This document shows, piece after piece, positions 46,530-58,600 of a DNA stretch of 64,000 nucleotides. The notes under the pieces are model-generated. The model ran no database searches. It saw only the letters and a program-made list of their open reading frames with translations, and was not told the origin of the DNA. The position numbers and the translations under genes are program-made. The DNA is from Atherix ibis. Lineage: Eukaryota > Arthropoda > Insecta > Diptera > Athericidae. Numbering within the stretch: position 1 is the first letter of the stretch; every line of letters begins with the position of its first letter. Location of the stretch: assembly GCA_958298945.1 (NCBI GenBank), contig OY282607.1, forward strand, positions 75,384,868 to 75,448,867, in the 5' to 3' direction.

Positions 46530-48249
46530 TTTTTATAACAACCAATTTTATTTTATTTTTATACGTCAACATTGGCGGATGCCAATTGTTTTCACTCTTT
46601 GTAACAGTGTTGGAAGGCTTCAACTGGAATTTCTTAATTCCTTTTAGTTACATTCGTTTATATACTATCGACAGTACCAAGATAATGTCCTTAGTGCTGT
46701 CAGATCGCTCTCAATGGTGATAGTCTCGTATATGAACCTTCCCTAAATAGACATTCAATAATTTTTAAATTTACTGCAACTGATTGAGATAACAAAAAAT
46801 GTATTGTTTTTTTTTTTTAAATCTTTAAATTGTTTAATGTAAAATTTCAAATTAACAATATTTTTTGTATTGTTTCTTTGTCGGATGTTATATAAATAGT
46901 GATAATAATAATTATAATTAAAATAAATACAATAAAGAAGAATTATTTCTCAATATGATGACTAAAAATGGGTCATTTGACCAATGCTCATCAACTTTAA
47001 TACCAATTCTATAATACGAATGATTGTTTAGTTCCTTTATTGGAAATTAAAGGTAATTAATTACTTATGAGAAATTTTATTTTTAATTTCATATTTAATA
47101 GAAATATAAATTCAATAAATACTCAAATAAAATAATTGATAGAAGAAAAAAAATCAAAACATAATAATATAAAATAAACAAAAATATTCTGGCTATTATA
47201 GTAATAATAGGAAATAATAGTATTTCCTTATTTGTTTGAAATTTCCGCATAAGCATATAAATTATGATTGATGCAATTTAATATGTGTATGTATATATGT
47301 GTGGACACTTCAATTTTTATATATATGTGTTCAATTCATTTTTTAGGGCAGTCATTTTGCATAGTCAGCAATCTAATTCTATACTGTTAGCTCTATTATT
47401 GATAGTCTATTGGTGTCAGAATGATTTCTATGAAATTCTAATGTTGTAATAAAGCTGTGTCAAGGAAAAATGAACTCAAATCGAAAGTAAACAGACCGAG
47501 AAAGTTCTTTCATTCACATTTATTTTCGTCTGCAATTCTATGCCCATACGAGTACATGCTTCCCCAAATTTTACTAGAAAATATGTTCTGAGTAATAAAT
47601 TGGATGTTAGCACAAGCTACATAATATAAGCTTCTTACTTACAAATTGGCAGATAAACACTAAGCTGGGGATATTGTAAAATCAATTGGTTGCATCAAAA
47701 ATGTTGTTAATATTAAAAGGGCATTGCACAAGCATGGAATGTATGCAAACAAAATCAATTAGAATTACTTGATGTACGAGAATATACATAGTTTACGTGG
47801 TTTTATATAGGGTGAATGTTAGTTAGTAGTCTGGTCATTTGTTGGAGAATATTTATAGTGATTTTGATATCGACAATTGCAATAGAAGTTTCCTTCTCAT
47901 TTAGAATTAAATGATATTTTATTGTTATGATAAGCACTCTTTATTCAATGCACAGTTGCTGATGGTAATTTATACAAAAAATTTTACTCCTACCATCTGT
48001 GCAAGAAAAGAATTTTAGTATCAACCATAACTTAGATATTATTGATTAACAAAAGACTCATCATACCATTATTATTGTGGGAATATAAGATAATTCAATT
48101 CAGTCTAATAAGTGAAATGGTAGTTATTTCTGTATAAATACGAGTAAATTTGATATGAAAGTGTAGTGCCATATTCTGTTTTTGTGGCATTAATGAAATA
48201 ATTTTATTCTTTAATATATTCCAGATAGAAAGTATAATAAACCTGAGTA
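46530..48249. other. Spacer of mixed composition, nothing recognised
   Basis: 46600-46740 is a balanced patch whose gctctcaatggtgata piece resembles gctctcagtggtgaca near 31170, perhaps a shared repeat. 47330-48000 is also moderately balanced, with no ORF on either strand. Confidence 0.4.
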
Positions 48250-48251
48250 TA

Positions 48252-49108
48252 CGAGGTCTGTTCAAAAAGTATCGCGAATTTTGTGTTTTTTCAAAAATTA
48301 TTTATTTATTACCTTCAAAGTAATCCCCACCAGATATTATACACTTGTGCTAATGTTTTTTCCAATCCTCGAAGCACTTCAAAAAATTATTATTTTTGAT
48401 CTTGTTCAGCTCCTCCTTCCATGCTGTCTTTATCTCCTCAATCGTAACGTAGCGTCGGCCTTTCATGGGTCACTTCAGTTTCGGGAACAAGAAAAAGTTC
48501 TTCTTTTCTGAGGAATACTGTTGCGGCATTATTAGTGTATTGTTTTTGGCACAAAATTCGCGCACAAGCAACGATGCGTGAGCAGGGGCGTTATCATGGT
48601 GCAAAAGCTAATTTTTGTTCTTCCACAAATCCGGGCGTTTCTGGCGGATTGGTTCTCGCAACTTATGCATAACTTGCAGGTAATATTCCTTATTGACCGT
48701 TCTACTCTGTGGCAAGAACTGATGAAGCACCACGACCCTGCAATCGAAGAAAACTTGGCGTTTTTTTCCGGTCTTGGTTCGTGCGGCAGCTTCCATTGGG
48801 ATGATTGAGCTTTGGTTTCCACGTCATAACCATAAGCCCATGATTCGTCACCAGTTATGACCATTTGAAGCAAATTTGGGTCATCGCGGACAGAGTCCAA
48901 CAGCTTCTTAGCAATGTTAATGCGATGCTGTTTTTGGTCGAAATTGAGCAAAAATCGAAGACGAGCCAAAACACGTGTAAGCAAAGCAGCTGTCAAAAAT
49001 TAACTGAACTTTCAAAATGGCCGAACTTGTCGGTATAAGTGAGAGATATGAGTACCAACATAACGCCACAAAAATTCAAAATTCGCGATACTTTTTGAAC
49101 AGACCTCG
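48252..49108 (-). mobile_element. Mariner deletion derivative lacking the N-terminal domain, 857 bp
   Basis: Both natural ends are present: 3' end at left (CGAGGTCTGTTCAAAAAGTA, then TCGCGAATTTTGTG) and 5' end at right, flanked by TA (48250-48251, 49109-49110). The minus-strand transposase runs from AALLTRVLARLRFLLNFDQK and QHRINIAKKLLDSVR through VITGDESWAYGYDVETKAQS (first catalytic Asp), a short deletion before FFDCRVVVLHQFLP, and EYYLQVMHKLREPIRQKRPD. It continues through LLHHDNAPAHASLL-type sequence (second Asp) to a disrupted third region, ending ISGGDYFEG. The N-terminal HTH domain is deleted between LARLRF and FDQKQHR. Stops include a TAG after KNKN. Confidence 0.9.
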
Positions 49109-49110
49109 TA

Positions 49111-49832
49111 TGCTAACGAAACATTTCATTTTATTTTGAATTTAATTTCATTTTTTAATGTATTAATGATCAAAAAATTTTGTAATTTTGCAATTGTTTC
49201 TAAATCGTACTAATATAGTATTCACATTGCAATCATGTTGTATTATCCGTTTTTAAAATGTTCTTTTGAACTTAGATAAATAAACTATATTCTGAGTTTA
49301 AAATATTATTAATTATAATTTCATTTTTATTATTGTAATGCTGTATAGGTCAATGAATAGAACTTTTGATTGTCCAGCATTATTATTAATTAAGCAACGT
49401 TAAGTTTTTCCCAAATATAAAAACTATAGATTTATATTTTATTATATTTGAAAATATAACCTAATTAGGTAAAGTATATTTTCATTTAAAATATAATAGT
49501 AATATTATTTAGATTTTAAAAATTTAAAAGAAAATGTTTATAAAAAAAATGTATTTCCTAATTTTTATTCATTTATCGGTAGATTAATAATTGTACGTGT
49601 ATATCGAACTCTAAAAAATCTATGTTGTTAATCTGTAATCATAAACTAATATAATCTTATAGCGTATATAAATTTTTATATTTATAATTAAAAAGGGTTT
49701 GGTATGAAAATCATAAAATCTAAATTGGCAGTAAAATTAACTTTTTTTATAACTGCTGTTGCTATTAAATTTAATATTTTCTCTTGAACAATTTCGCTAA
49801 ATAACTACCTTCCAAATTACTAACTATGAACG
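49111..49832. other. AT-rich spacer, nothing recognised
   Basis: No ORF or repeat supported. Confidence 0.5.
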
Positions 49833-50461
49833 CGAGGTGTGACAGTAACGTAATGAGAGTGATATTACTGACAATACTGCGGACTTCTGAACCTTATATA
49901 CTACTCCTTCCTAAACGTTCTGTATAAATTTTAATGCCATCCGGCAATTACGTGGTTATTTGAAAGACAATGTTACGTGAAGTTGTGTTTTTTTAGTGCG
50001 TTATGAAAAAATGTGCCATCAAATTTTTTGTTAAGCTTGATGCACCGTGTCTATGGAGGACATTCTTTATCAAGAGCTCAAGTTTTCGGTAGTATTGAGT
50101 TTTTTTTTTGCAGGACCAAGAGGTAGGGGATGACAAACTTCGCTCAGGGATGTCTCCAACATCGAAAATTGATAAAAATATGGAGTCTTTCAAGTCTTAT
50201 TTTTAACGAAAAGAACTTTTTTTTTAATAAAAAAAATTCCTTAAAATGCTAAGAAAAAAGGCTCTTGCTATCAGATCAGAGATTGCAGATCTTTGGAAAA
50301 ACAGGTACCCTCTCCCCCGCCCCGCACCACTATTACCTTGATCAAAATTCTTGTTCCCAATAAAAATCAAAATAACACTTGAATCCAAAGAAGTATAACC
50401 AAGGAGCTAGAGAAAACTACTTTGAAGAGAAAAATAGTCTCATAGTTTTTGTCACACCTCG
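49833..50461 (+). mobile_element. Internally deleted mariner of another lineage, about 629 bp
   Basis: The left end CGAGGTGTGACAGTAACGTA and the right end, reverse-complemented, CGAGGTGTGACAAAAACTAT, are inverted repeats of the mariner type; the flanking TA is not preserved. In the plus orientation the N-terminal transposase region is readable in shifted frames: AIKFFVKLDA, then VYGGHSLSRAQVFG, then EVGDDKLRSGMSPTSKIDKN (degraded EDEPRSGRPSTSKTDEN). The catalytic core is missing, and the C-terminal ENYFEE-like end is at about 50410-50430. Confidence 0.7.
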
Positions 50462-51129
50462 AATGTCCATCAAACTTTTTAATATAGATTTGAATCCCAT
50501 TTTTAAAATTATTGTTGAATTAATATTTTATAAAAACAGATCTACCTAATCTCCCTATCTATTGAATAGTTAATTTATTTAAATATAAACTATCATATTT
50601 ATCTGATGCCTATTTTTATCACATACAACAAATTGTATGGTATTTATTCTTTTGTATGCCAATTTGCATATTGCGGCTATTTTTGGACACAATTGAGGTT
50701 TTATTACTTTAAAGTATTTATGTTTATTAGCGTACACTGTTATTTGCATATTTTAAAATGAAAAGAGTAATTTTATTTGTTAAAAAACATGTTTTGTGAA
50801 AATTGCGAAGGTAGTACGTACGAGTACATAATTTAGTAAACGAATAATATGGATTAAATTTATTAGACTAATTTTAATAATTATCTTAGTTCGACTAACA
50901 AAAGCCCCGATGATGCCAAAGGATAAATAATACTAACACAATACTTTTATTATAATCTATCTACTTAATCGTTGACGATTTAAATATTATAGGACAGTTA
51001 TGGTAGTAGTTGGTGAAATATGCCATTCAACTTAAGAAAATATATAGATTTTTGAAATAGGATTAATTTTGATAGAAGGTCTATGTGTATGGTGAAATTC
51101 AAACCAGTCTGTTTATAATGAACCAAGAA
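50462..51129. other. AT-rich spacer, nothing recognised
   Basis: No ORF or repeat supported. Confidence 0.5.
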
Positions 51130-51131
51130 TA

Positions 51132-51834
51132 CCAGGGGTATACGCTTAAATCCGCTGTTTGGTCATAGATGGCGTGAGTGAGCGTATTAAGCGTTTATGA
51201 GTTTGACATCTGTCAACATTAATCAGTGCATATTGTGAGCAATTTCGTACAAGAACATACATTTTTCCTTTGGTAATCATGTCTAGTTTTGTGTTAGAAA
51301 AAGAGCATATGCGGGAAGATCTGCTTTTCTGCTTCAATTTGAATAAATCGGCTGCCAAATCGCATCAAATGCTTATGGAGGCCTATGGTGGTAATGCTTT
51401 ATCGGAAATAACATGCCGATATTGGTTTCGGTGGTGCAAAAACGGCAATTTTGACTTGTGGGAAAAGAAGCGTGAAAATCGGCTTAGGAAGGTTGAGGAC
51501 TATCAATTGCACGCTCTTTTTTTTGGGTGCTACGCCATTCAGCTTATTCACCAGACCTGGCCCCTTCTGACTACTACCTAATTTCGTCAATGGGCCACGC
51601 GCTTGCTGAGCAGCACTTCGATTCTTACGAAGACGTGCGAAAATGGCTTCATGAGTGGTTTGCCATGAAAGAGAAAGAATTTTTTTGGCGTGGTATCCAC
51701 AAATTGCCGGAGAGATGGGAAAAATGTGTAGCTAGCGAGGGCAACTACTTTGAATAAATTTATTTTTGCTTTCTATGAAAACAAAACATGTGTTTTTTTG
51801 ACTAAAAACAGCGGATTTGAGCTTATACACCTGG
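51132..51834 (+). mobile_element. Internally deleted Mos1-like mariner, 703 bp
   Basis: The ends CCAGGGGTATACGCTTAAAT and, reverse-complemented, CCAGGTGTATAAGCTCAAAT are flanked by TA (51130-51131, 51835-51836). The transposase start (ATG 51279-51281; MSSFVLEKEHMREDLLFCFN) reads open for about 80 codons through the first HTH to EDYQLHAL. It then joins, near 51515, to the C-terminal part (RHSAYSPDLAPSDYYLISSM), which runs to NYFE and TAA at 51755-51757. The deletion removes the second HTH and the first two catalytic Asp residues. The remaining parts carry few defects, and codon 9 is intact, unlike in the 45-kb copy. Confidence 0.92.
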
Positions 51835-52106
51835 TATCTTCGAAGATATATGTTATTGCATACTTTTAAAGCTTAGCTTATTGAGTGTTCTAGCTATTAC
51901 AAACATATATTGCAATTATTTATATTATGGTTGTACAACCATGAAAACCAGATCATTATATTTAACGTAATACTAGTAAATGCAGACCGAGGTCATTACT
52001 CTAATAGGTGATTCTTAAACGACAGTTGATGAAGTTATTGGTTCCTGACTTGACCATAGCCGTATACTGGCCGAGTTTACTAACACTTTATACAGTACTT
52101 GAACAT

Positions 52107-52620
52107 ACACTGCCCGACTACTGTTTGGAGCCACCAACCTTTTTTAACGAATATTTTTTGTGAACAGGTAAAAAAAAGCCTAGTTTTAATGAACATTTCC
52201 ATTAATTTCGCTGCCAGCAAAATGTCATTTATTGGGTCCATTACTTATTCTCAACAGTATTATGATTAGAAATGTTATTTATATTTAAGTAGCAAGTAAA
52301 AGAGAAATTGAAGAATGGGAATTAGAAGAAAATTTGGTCACCATATAAGTAGGGGTAATAATGTAGTGTGTAGTTTTTTGAGAGGGTCAGAATCAAACGC
52401 GAGGAGTAAAAACAGTAACAAAAGAGAGACAAAGGGGAACTATTTTTTAGAGGCTTCTAATTCAGGGTTTAGTCAAAAACAGATTACATCAAACGTTGGA
52501 GTGCGTTTCACTGTCCAACAAATTCTTGAGGACTTTCCGACTTTGAAGATGTTTCGTCTAAACAAAATCTACTCGAGAAATGGTTAAGCTCACGAAAGAA
52601 ATAATTCGGTAACCTTATCT
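52107..52620 (+). pseudogene. Tc1-like element relic, N-terminal part
   Basis: The sequence cactgcccgactactgtttg with gagccacc directly after resembles a Tc1-type terminus. About 200 bp downstream a plus-strand frame (52315-52587) contains LEASNSGFSQKQITSNVGVR, then FTVQQILEDFPTL, matching the first helix-turn-helix of Tc1 transposases (GFS..QIA..LGVSR.TV..IL..F). A stop follows after YSRNG. No catalytic motifs and no right terminus were found. Confidence 0.45.
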
Positions 52621-55600
52621 TTATTAAGTATTGACCCTAATATAATGTGAAGGTTCATATATTAGCAAAAAAATTTACGTTAGGTTCATATGTAAACAAA
52701 CGCCGTAGCTTATGGAAGGGAAACACAACCCTTTCTATAAACAATCATGTGATAAGTCATTCTCCTTGATTTCCAGCAGGATTTTTTATTTTAATTTAAT
52801 CATTCTACTGTGTGTGTGACAATTTGTTGCAATATAAATTATTTAAGTTTTCACCACAAATATCAAAATTTGTTTTTTAGATTTTAGAATTTTTTCCTTT
52901 GGTTTTTCCAAAAAATTATCTATACAAAAAAAAATATTAAATAAAATAAACAAATAATTTCATCTTTTATAATTTTTATTTTTAATTTAGTCATCATTGC
53001 TCTCAATCTAAATTCATTCATATATTTAGTTAAATCATATTGATTATAATAAATCGATATAACTTTTTAATGCTGTTTTTTAGTGTTATTGTTCATTTTT
53101 CTAAAATATTATTAAATTTTAAAATTTTTTCGTAAAAAAAAAATAATTAAATATTACTCAAATTTATTTTCATTTCCTTTTAGTTTTTTTTTGTAATATT
53201 ACATATTTTTGTTTTAAGTTTTGTATTCTTTTATTAAATTCTTTTTACCTAATGAAATCAATTTTTTTTTAAACTTACTTAATTTGTAACTGCTTTTTTT
53301 ATTTTGGTTTTAAATGATTTATTTTTATTTGTTTTGATATATACTCATTATATTTCTAAAACGTAAAATTTCCGTTTTTAATTATCACGCATTTATAAAA
53401 TAACTTTTCAATACATTCGAACAAAAAGGTTAAATAATACCATTTTTAGTAATTTTTTTAATAAATTTGTAAAAATCTTAATGAATTTTTTTTTTACTAT
53501 TTCACGTATTTCCTAAAAAATTAATAAACATTTATTTGAAATCAATCAAGATATTAATATTTATCTAGCTTTTTAAATAAAATTGTAGCGTATTAAAATT
53601 TAGTGATTATTTAATTTAAAAAAATAATATTTAGATGTATTAGCGCCTAAAAGCTTTCAAAAAACAGCTTCATAAGTTTACTTAGACTACGAGTATATGA
53701 TGGTTTTAATTTGTTAGTAATATTTAGTATTTTTAATATGTTTTTTTTTATATAAAAATAATACCTGAATAATCAAACAAAGAAATTTAATTAGTAATTT
53801 TAAGAAAATTATTTAATTACGAGTAATTAATTAAACTGTGAATGCGTAAATATTTTCACTTATTAGAAAAAATTAAATGTAAATAATTTACTAGATATTT
53901 TATACTATAATTAGTATTGATTTATTATCTTTAATTATAAAATATCAATATTATAACTTATATTATAAACTTTTTTAACCTACACATTATTAAACGATGA
54001 TGCCATTTAACAACAATATTAATTTAATTCTTCTAAAGCTGTTAACTTTCAATTGTTTTATATAAATTAGTTTCAAAATAAATTACATAAAAACTATTAA
54101 AATTTAAATTTAACTAGGTATATGATGGAAAAGTATTTTATGATTGAATTATTATTTTTTGATTCTTAAACATTTGTAATAAAATTTCAGAGTTCAAAAT
54201 CTACTTTTCAAATAAATTTCATCTCAAATTTCATTAAATAATTTTGTCAAAAAAAAAAAAAAATATCATAGCTCCTCTCATAGTTGAATAAAATTATTAA
54301 AAACATTAAAAAATTCGATTTTATTTAATTCAATGCTACAGATAATTTGATAGCAATATTTTGAAAAATCCAATATTTTATATTTATTATTTAAAATTGT
54401 TAAATTTAGTGTATACATAGTATGTAGGGTTTAGCGTACTCACAAAACTGACCTGATTTGAAAATAATCTGGTTTAGAGTAAATATTGTGACATTGAAGA
54501 TATTCCTGTGCAAACTCTAGGTCTATCTTTTAGAAATACAAAAAAAAAGTATTTTTATGTACTTAATATATTTATTTTTTAATATATTTAAGACATTTTC
54601 TAAAATATTGCTTTTACAGAATATGTTTATATGCATTTGAAATATTTTACTTAAAAAATGAAGACTATTAAAATTTTAAAAATCCCTAAATAAATATTTA
54701 TTATAATTTTTTGATTATATTCATTTTATTTAAATAGTAGAGAAAAATAATAAAAACATTAATAAGGGGAGATTTTCGAAGCCCAAATAAATTTCATGTA
54801 GTTAATATAAAATATACTAATAAGAATTAAGAAAAAAAAATAAAAAAATTATATAAATATTTGTAAAACAAAATTTTAATATTTTTACTCGATTTTTGAT
54901 TATTCTTCTCTATAAAATTATAAAAACATGAAAAAAATTAACATCATCTTTCAAGACAATCAATCACATTTACATATAAAAACGTTTTTATTAATTTTTA
55001 TTTTTATTTTTATTAATTAACATTTTCTTTTTTGCATAATTTTATCGTTTTAAAATTAACTATTTTTATATATTTTTTTTAAATATTTATATTTGGTAAG
55101 TTTAATATCAGCTGTGTTAATTTAATTTATAAATATTCTTTTGCAGCATTAATTTTTTTCATTTCATTAAGTTTAAATATTGTTTTCTTTTGGTTTATTA
55201 ATTTTGAAATTTTTTTTATAAGTATATCTCAAAGGTTCTATACTTTTATTTAAATTCTTACGCAAAAATAATAAAATTCTATACAAAATATTAAAATATT
55301 TTTTGTTGTTGTTGCTATATTTGTCAGTACTTAAATAAATACAAACTTTTCATAAATATGTATAATAAACATGAAATGAATTTTTTAATTATTATGGTTA
55401 AGTTTATTTATTCGAAATTTAATTGAATTTATTAGATATATATATTTTTTTAATTTAGTTTTAATCAAATGATTATAGATTTAATGTTATGTTTATTATA
55501 TATTTTTTTAAAATTTTTACTTTTTTAAATGTGAGCTTTTCCTTTAAAGTTTCTGTACCGTTTTGTGCAGGTCTCTTATTTGGTTATGTTAAATTTATTG

Positions 55601-58600
55601 TATATGTTATTATATATTAAATAAAAGCAATGAACCTTTTATTTAAATATACATACGAGTATATCGTGATAATTTTTAAATATAATTTCTCTGAATATAT
55701 ATTTTATATCATAATCAGTACATAGTGTATGATTTTTTTTGGTAACTATTTCATTTTAAATTTATTGTATTTTTGTTAGATTATAGTCATTATATTAAAT
55801 GTAATTTTGTGCAAAGTTTTGAATATCCTTCAACAAGGAAAACCTGATATTTGAGTATATATAGAGTATTGTAAATATTGTTTTCATTATTAATTATTTA
55901 TTATTTAGATAACATAATCTGGTTCAACTCGTAACGAATAACAACTACTCATATTTTATTTTCGAAAATATTTAAACTATTTTTTTTTTAGTTATATCTG
56001 CAATATATTTATGTTTATTTTGCGATCTTTTGATTATTTTTAAGAATGCATTTAATTATTATGCATATAAATATTTATATGTATTGTAATGAGATATCCA
56101 TTTGAAGGTATGTAGTATTTATGTTTTGAGGTATAGTGAATTAAATCCTTTTGATAGGCCATTAATATGTTTAAATTAAAAATCATATTTTTATTTTTTA
56201 TTAAAATAATAATATTTAATTGGAAAAATTTATAAAATTCAATATTGTTCGGAAACTTAGATTATTGGCATAAATTATTGCGAATTTTCAGCCATGTGCA
56301 TTAGTTATACTTTAATTAATTATTTTATAGTAAAAATTCAATCTAATCTTTGAAAATGAAAGCTTAGAATAATTTTAAAAGCATTGGTGGTAAAATTGAA
56401 ATAGGTGGTAATAGTGAATTTTGATAATTTTCTAGTATTGGGAGTTTTAAAATTTTCTTAGAAGACATTCACATTTTTGCCATACCAAGAATTGACTATA
56501 TTTTATATTTAATAGAAAACTTAAATGGCCTATATTATTATACAATAATTTTATTCAATTTTCAAAGACTATCTGTAATGATAAATTAAAGATGTTTTAC
56601 ATAAAATAAATATTGCCACTGAAAATAATTATTAATGATATTAAGGAAGACATATGATTAATTTTATGTTTTTTTTAAAAATACACATATTCAATTAGAA
56701 ATTTAAGTTCAATTTTAGTCGAAATTTTAGAAATCGATACTTTTACTGAAATATTTTTCTATTCTTTTAAATGTGTATTAAATTATTAATTTCAATCCAT
56801 TAACAACGATGATAATAATTCGTTATAAAAAATAAAATAAGAATATAGTTTTAACAGTACGAGCTTCTATAATATATGAATTTATTTTAAATGATTTAAT
56901 AAATAATTTTCAGTGGTCATATTTTCTTTTTTTTCAATTGATCTTAATACACTTTTTACTCAGAATTTGTATAATAATCGTACAATAAACTAATTTCTTA
57001 ATTTTATAATACCATAATAATAATTTCATTTTAAGTTATAATTTTTTATATTGTGTATTAAATTTTATAGATACATAGTTAGTATTATTTGTTTTGAATA
57101 GTAAATTTTGAATTTAAAAGATTTCGATTTTATGAGATTTCTATAAGTGTTATGTTATGTTTCATTTATTTATATAAGCTCATTCACAGAGAATTAGTTT
57201 TTTCTTAATAATTTTTTTTTCTAATGAAAATGTATGATTATTATTTAAATATTTAATTAAAAAAATAATTACAAAATTTGACTAATTAGAAAATGTTTCG
57301 ATAATAAAGACTTTTTATATTATTTTATAAAATTTGCTCTTAGTTCTCGTACATGTACACGTATATAAGTAGAATAATTTTTTGAAACTCTGATATTTCA
57401 CTTTTGTTGTTATTATCAAAAATAATTAATTTTATCATTTATACATATTTATAAATATTTATATATTTATCTACTGTCTATAGAAAACTAATTAATAATA
57501 TGCAATTCGTTTTATTGATTCAATATTGGGTTTTATTTAAAAACATTCGAAAAATTTTTTTCAATTCAGAACTGAACATTTTTGTATTATAAATTAAAAT
57601 ATTAAATTTAATTAATAGTCATTTTTTTGTGGGGGTAAAGTTTGCTTGAATTTATTAAATTATAACGAATATTTATAAAAAAAAATTATGTATTGAAAAT
57701 AGATAATTTTATTCTGCCTTCAATTGCAGAGATCGCTCATCATTTACATTATATTTTAACACCATTTGAAGTAGAATAAATACTAAAAATAATTCGGACT
57801 AAACTATTTAATAAAAATATAGTATTTTTATAGCAAACTATTTTAATAAGAGGAAATAGTAAATGCTTAAAACTAAAGCCAATTTTATTGTCAAAGGAAT
57901 TTTTAATGGAAGCATGAATATATATAATTTTTTAAATAAATAAATATATTGAATATAGTAAATTATGTAACAAAAAGTTCTTCCGTCAAAAAATTTGGAC
58001 AAATTTCATAAAACGCCTTAATAAAAGCGCTACTTTTTCGTTAAAAACTTTGGAAAAAATAGAAAAACCAATAGCACTAGATTATTTTTAAAAAAAAGTA
58101 ATAAACTATTATTCATATTTTCACAATAATTTTATTATATGAAATATTATTTATCTTTTTAAAAATATTTTAAAAAACAATCATTAAAACCAATGTAAAA
58201 ACAAAAGAAAACCGGAAAAATAAAATATTTGAAAAGCAACATATCGGGTAACATTTTGTTTTAATAAATAATTTTAATAAGCAGTGTTTTTATTTTAAAA
58301 TTTGAAGCATTTTTAATGAATCTAAATAATATGTTCATCGCATCATAATCAAAGTTGGATCGACTGAGTTTATTGACTTATCGAAGATTCAAACCATACA
58401 GTGCACTGCATTATCGACGAAATTTGGATACATATTAATACAATCGATTTAAACAGTTTGGGGAATTATAAAAATCTTCGGGAATTGGACAATAATAATT
58501 TTTCATTTAAAATATAATAATTATTTTCATTTTAAATTATTCTATAGTGGACTTTTCATATTTTGAGTAAAGTAACTGAGGGTGGGTGGTGTATTAATAA

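Noticed and set aside
48578..48808. Plus-strand ORF
   Set aside because: Antisense of the mariner derivative at 48252-49108.
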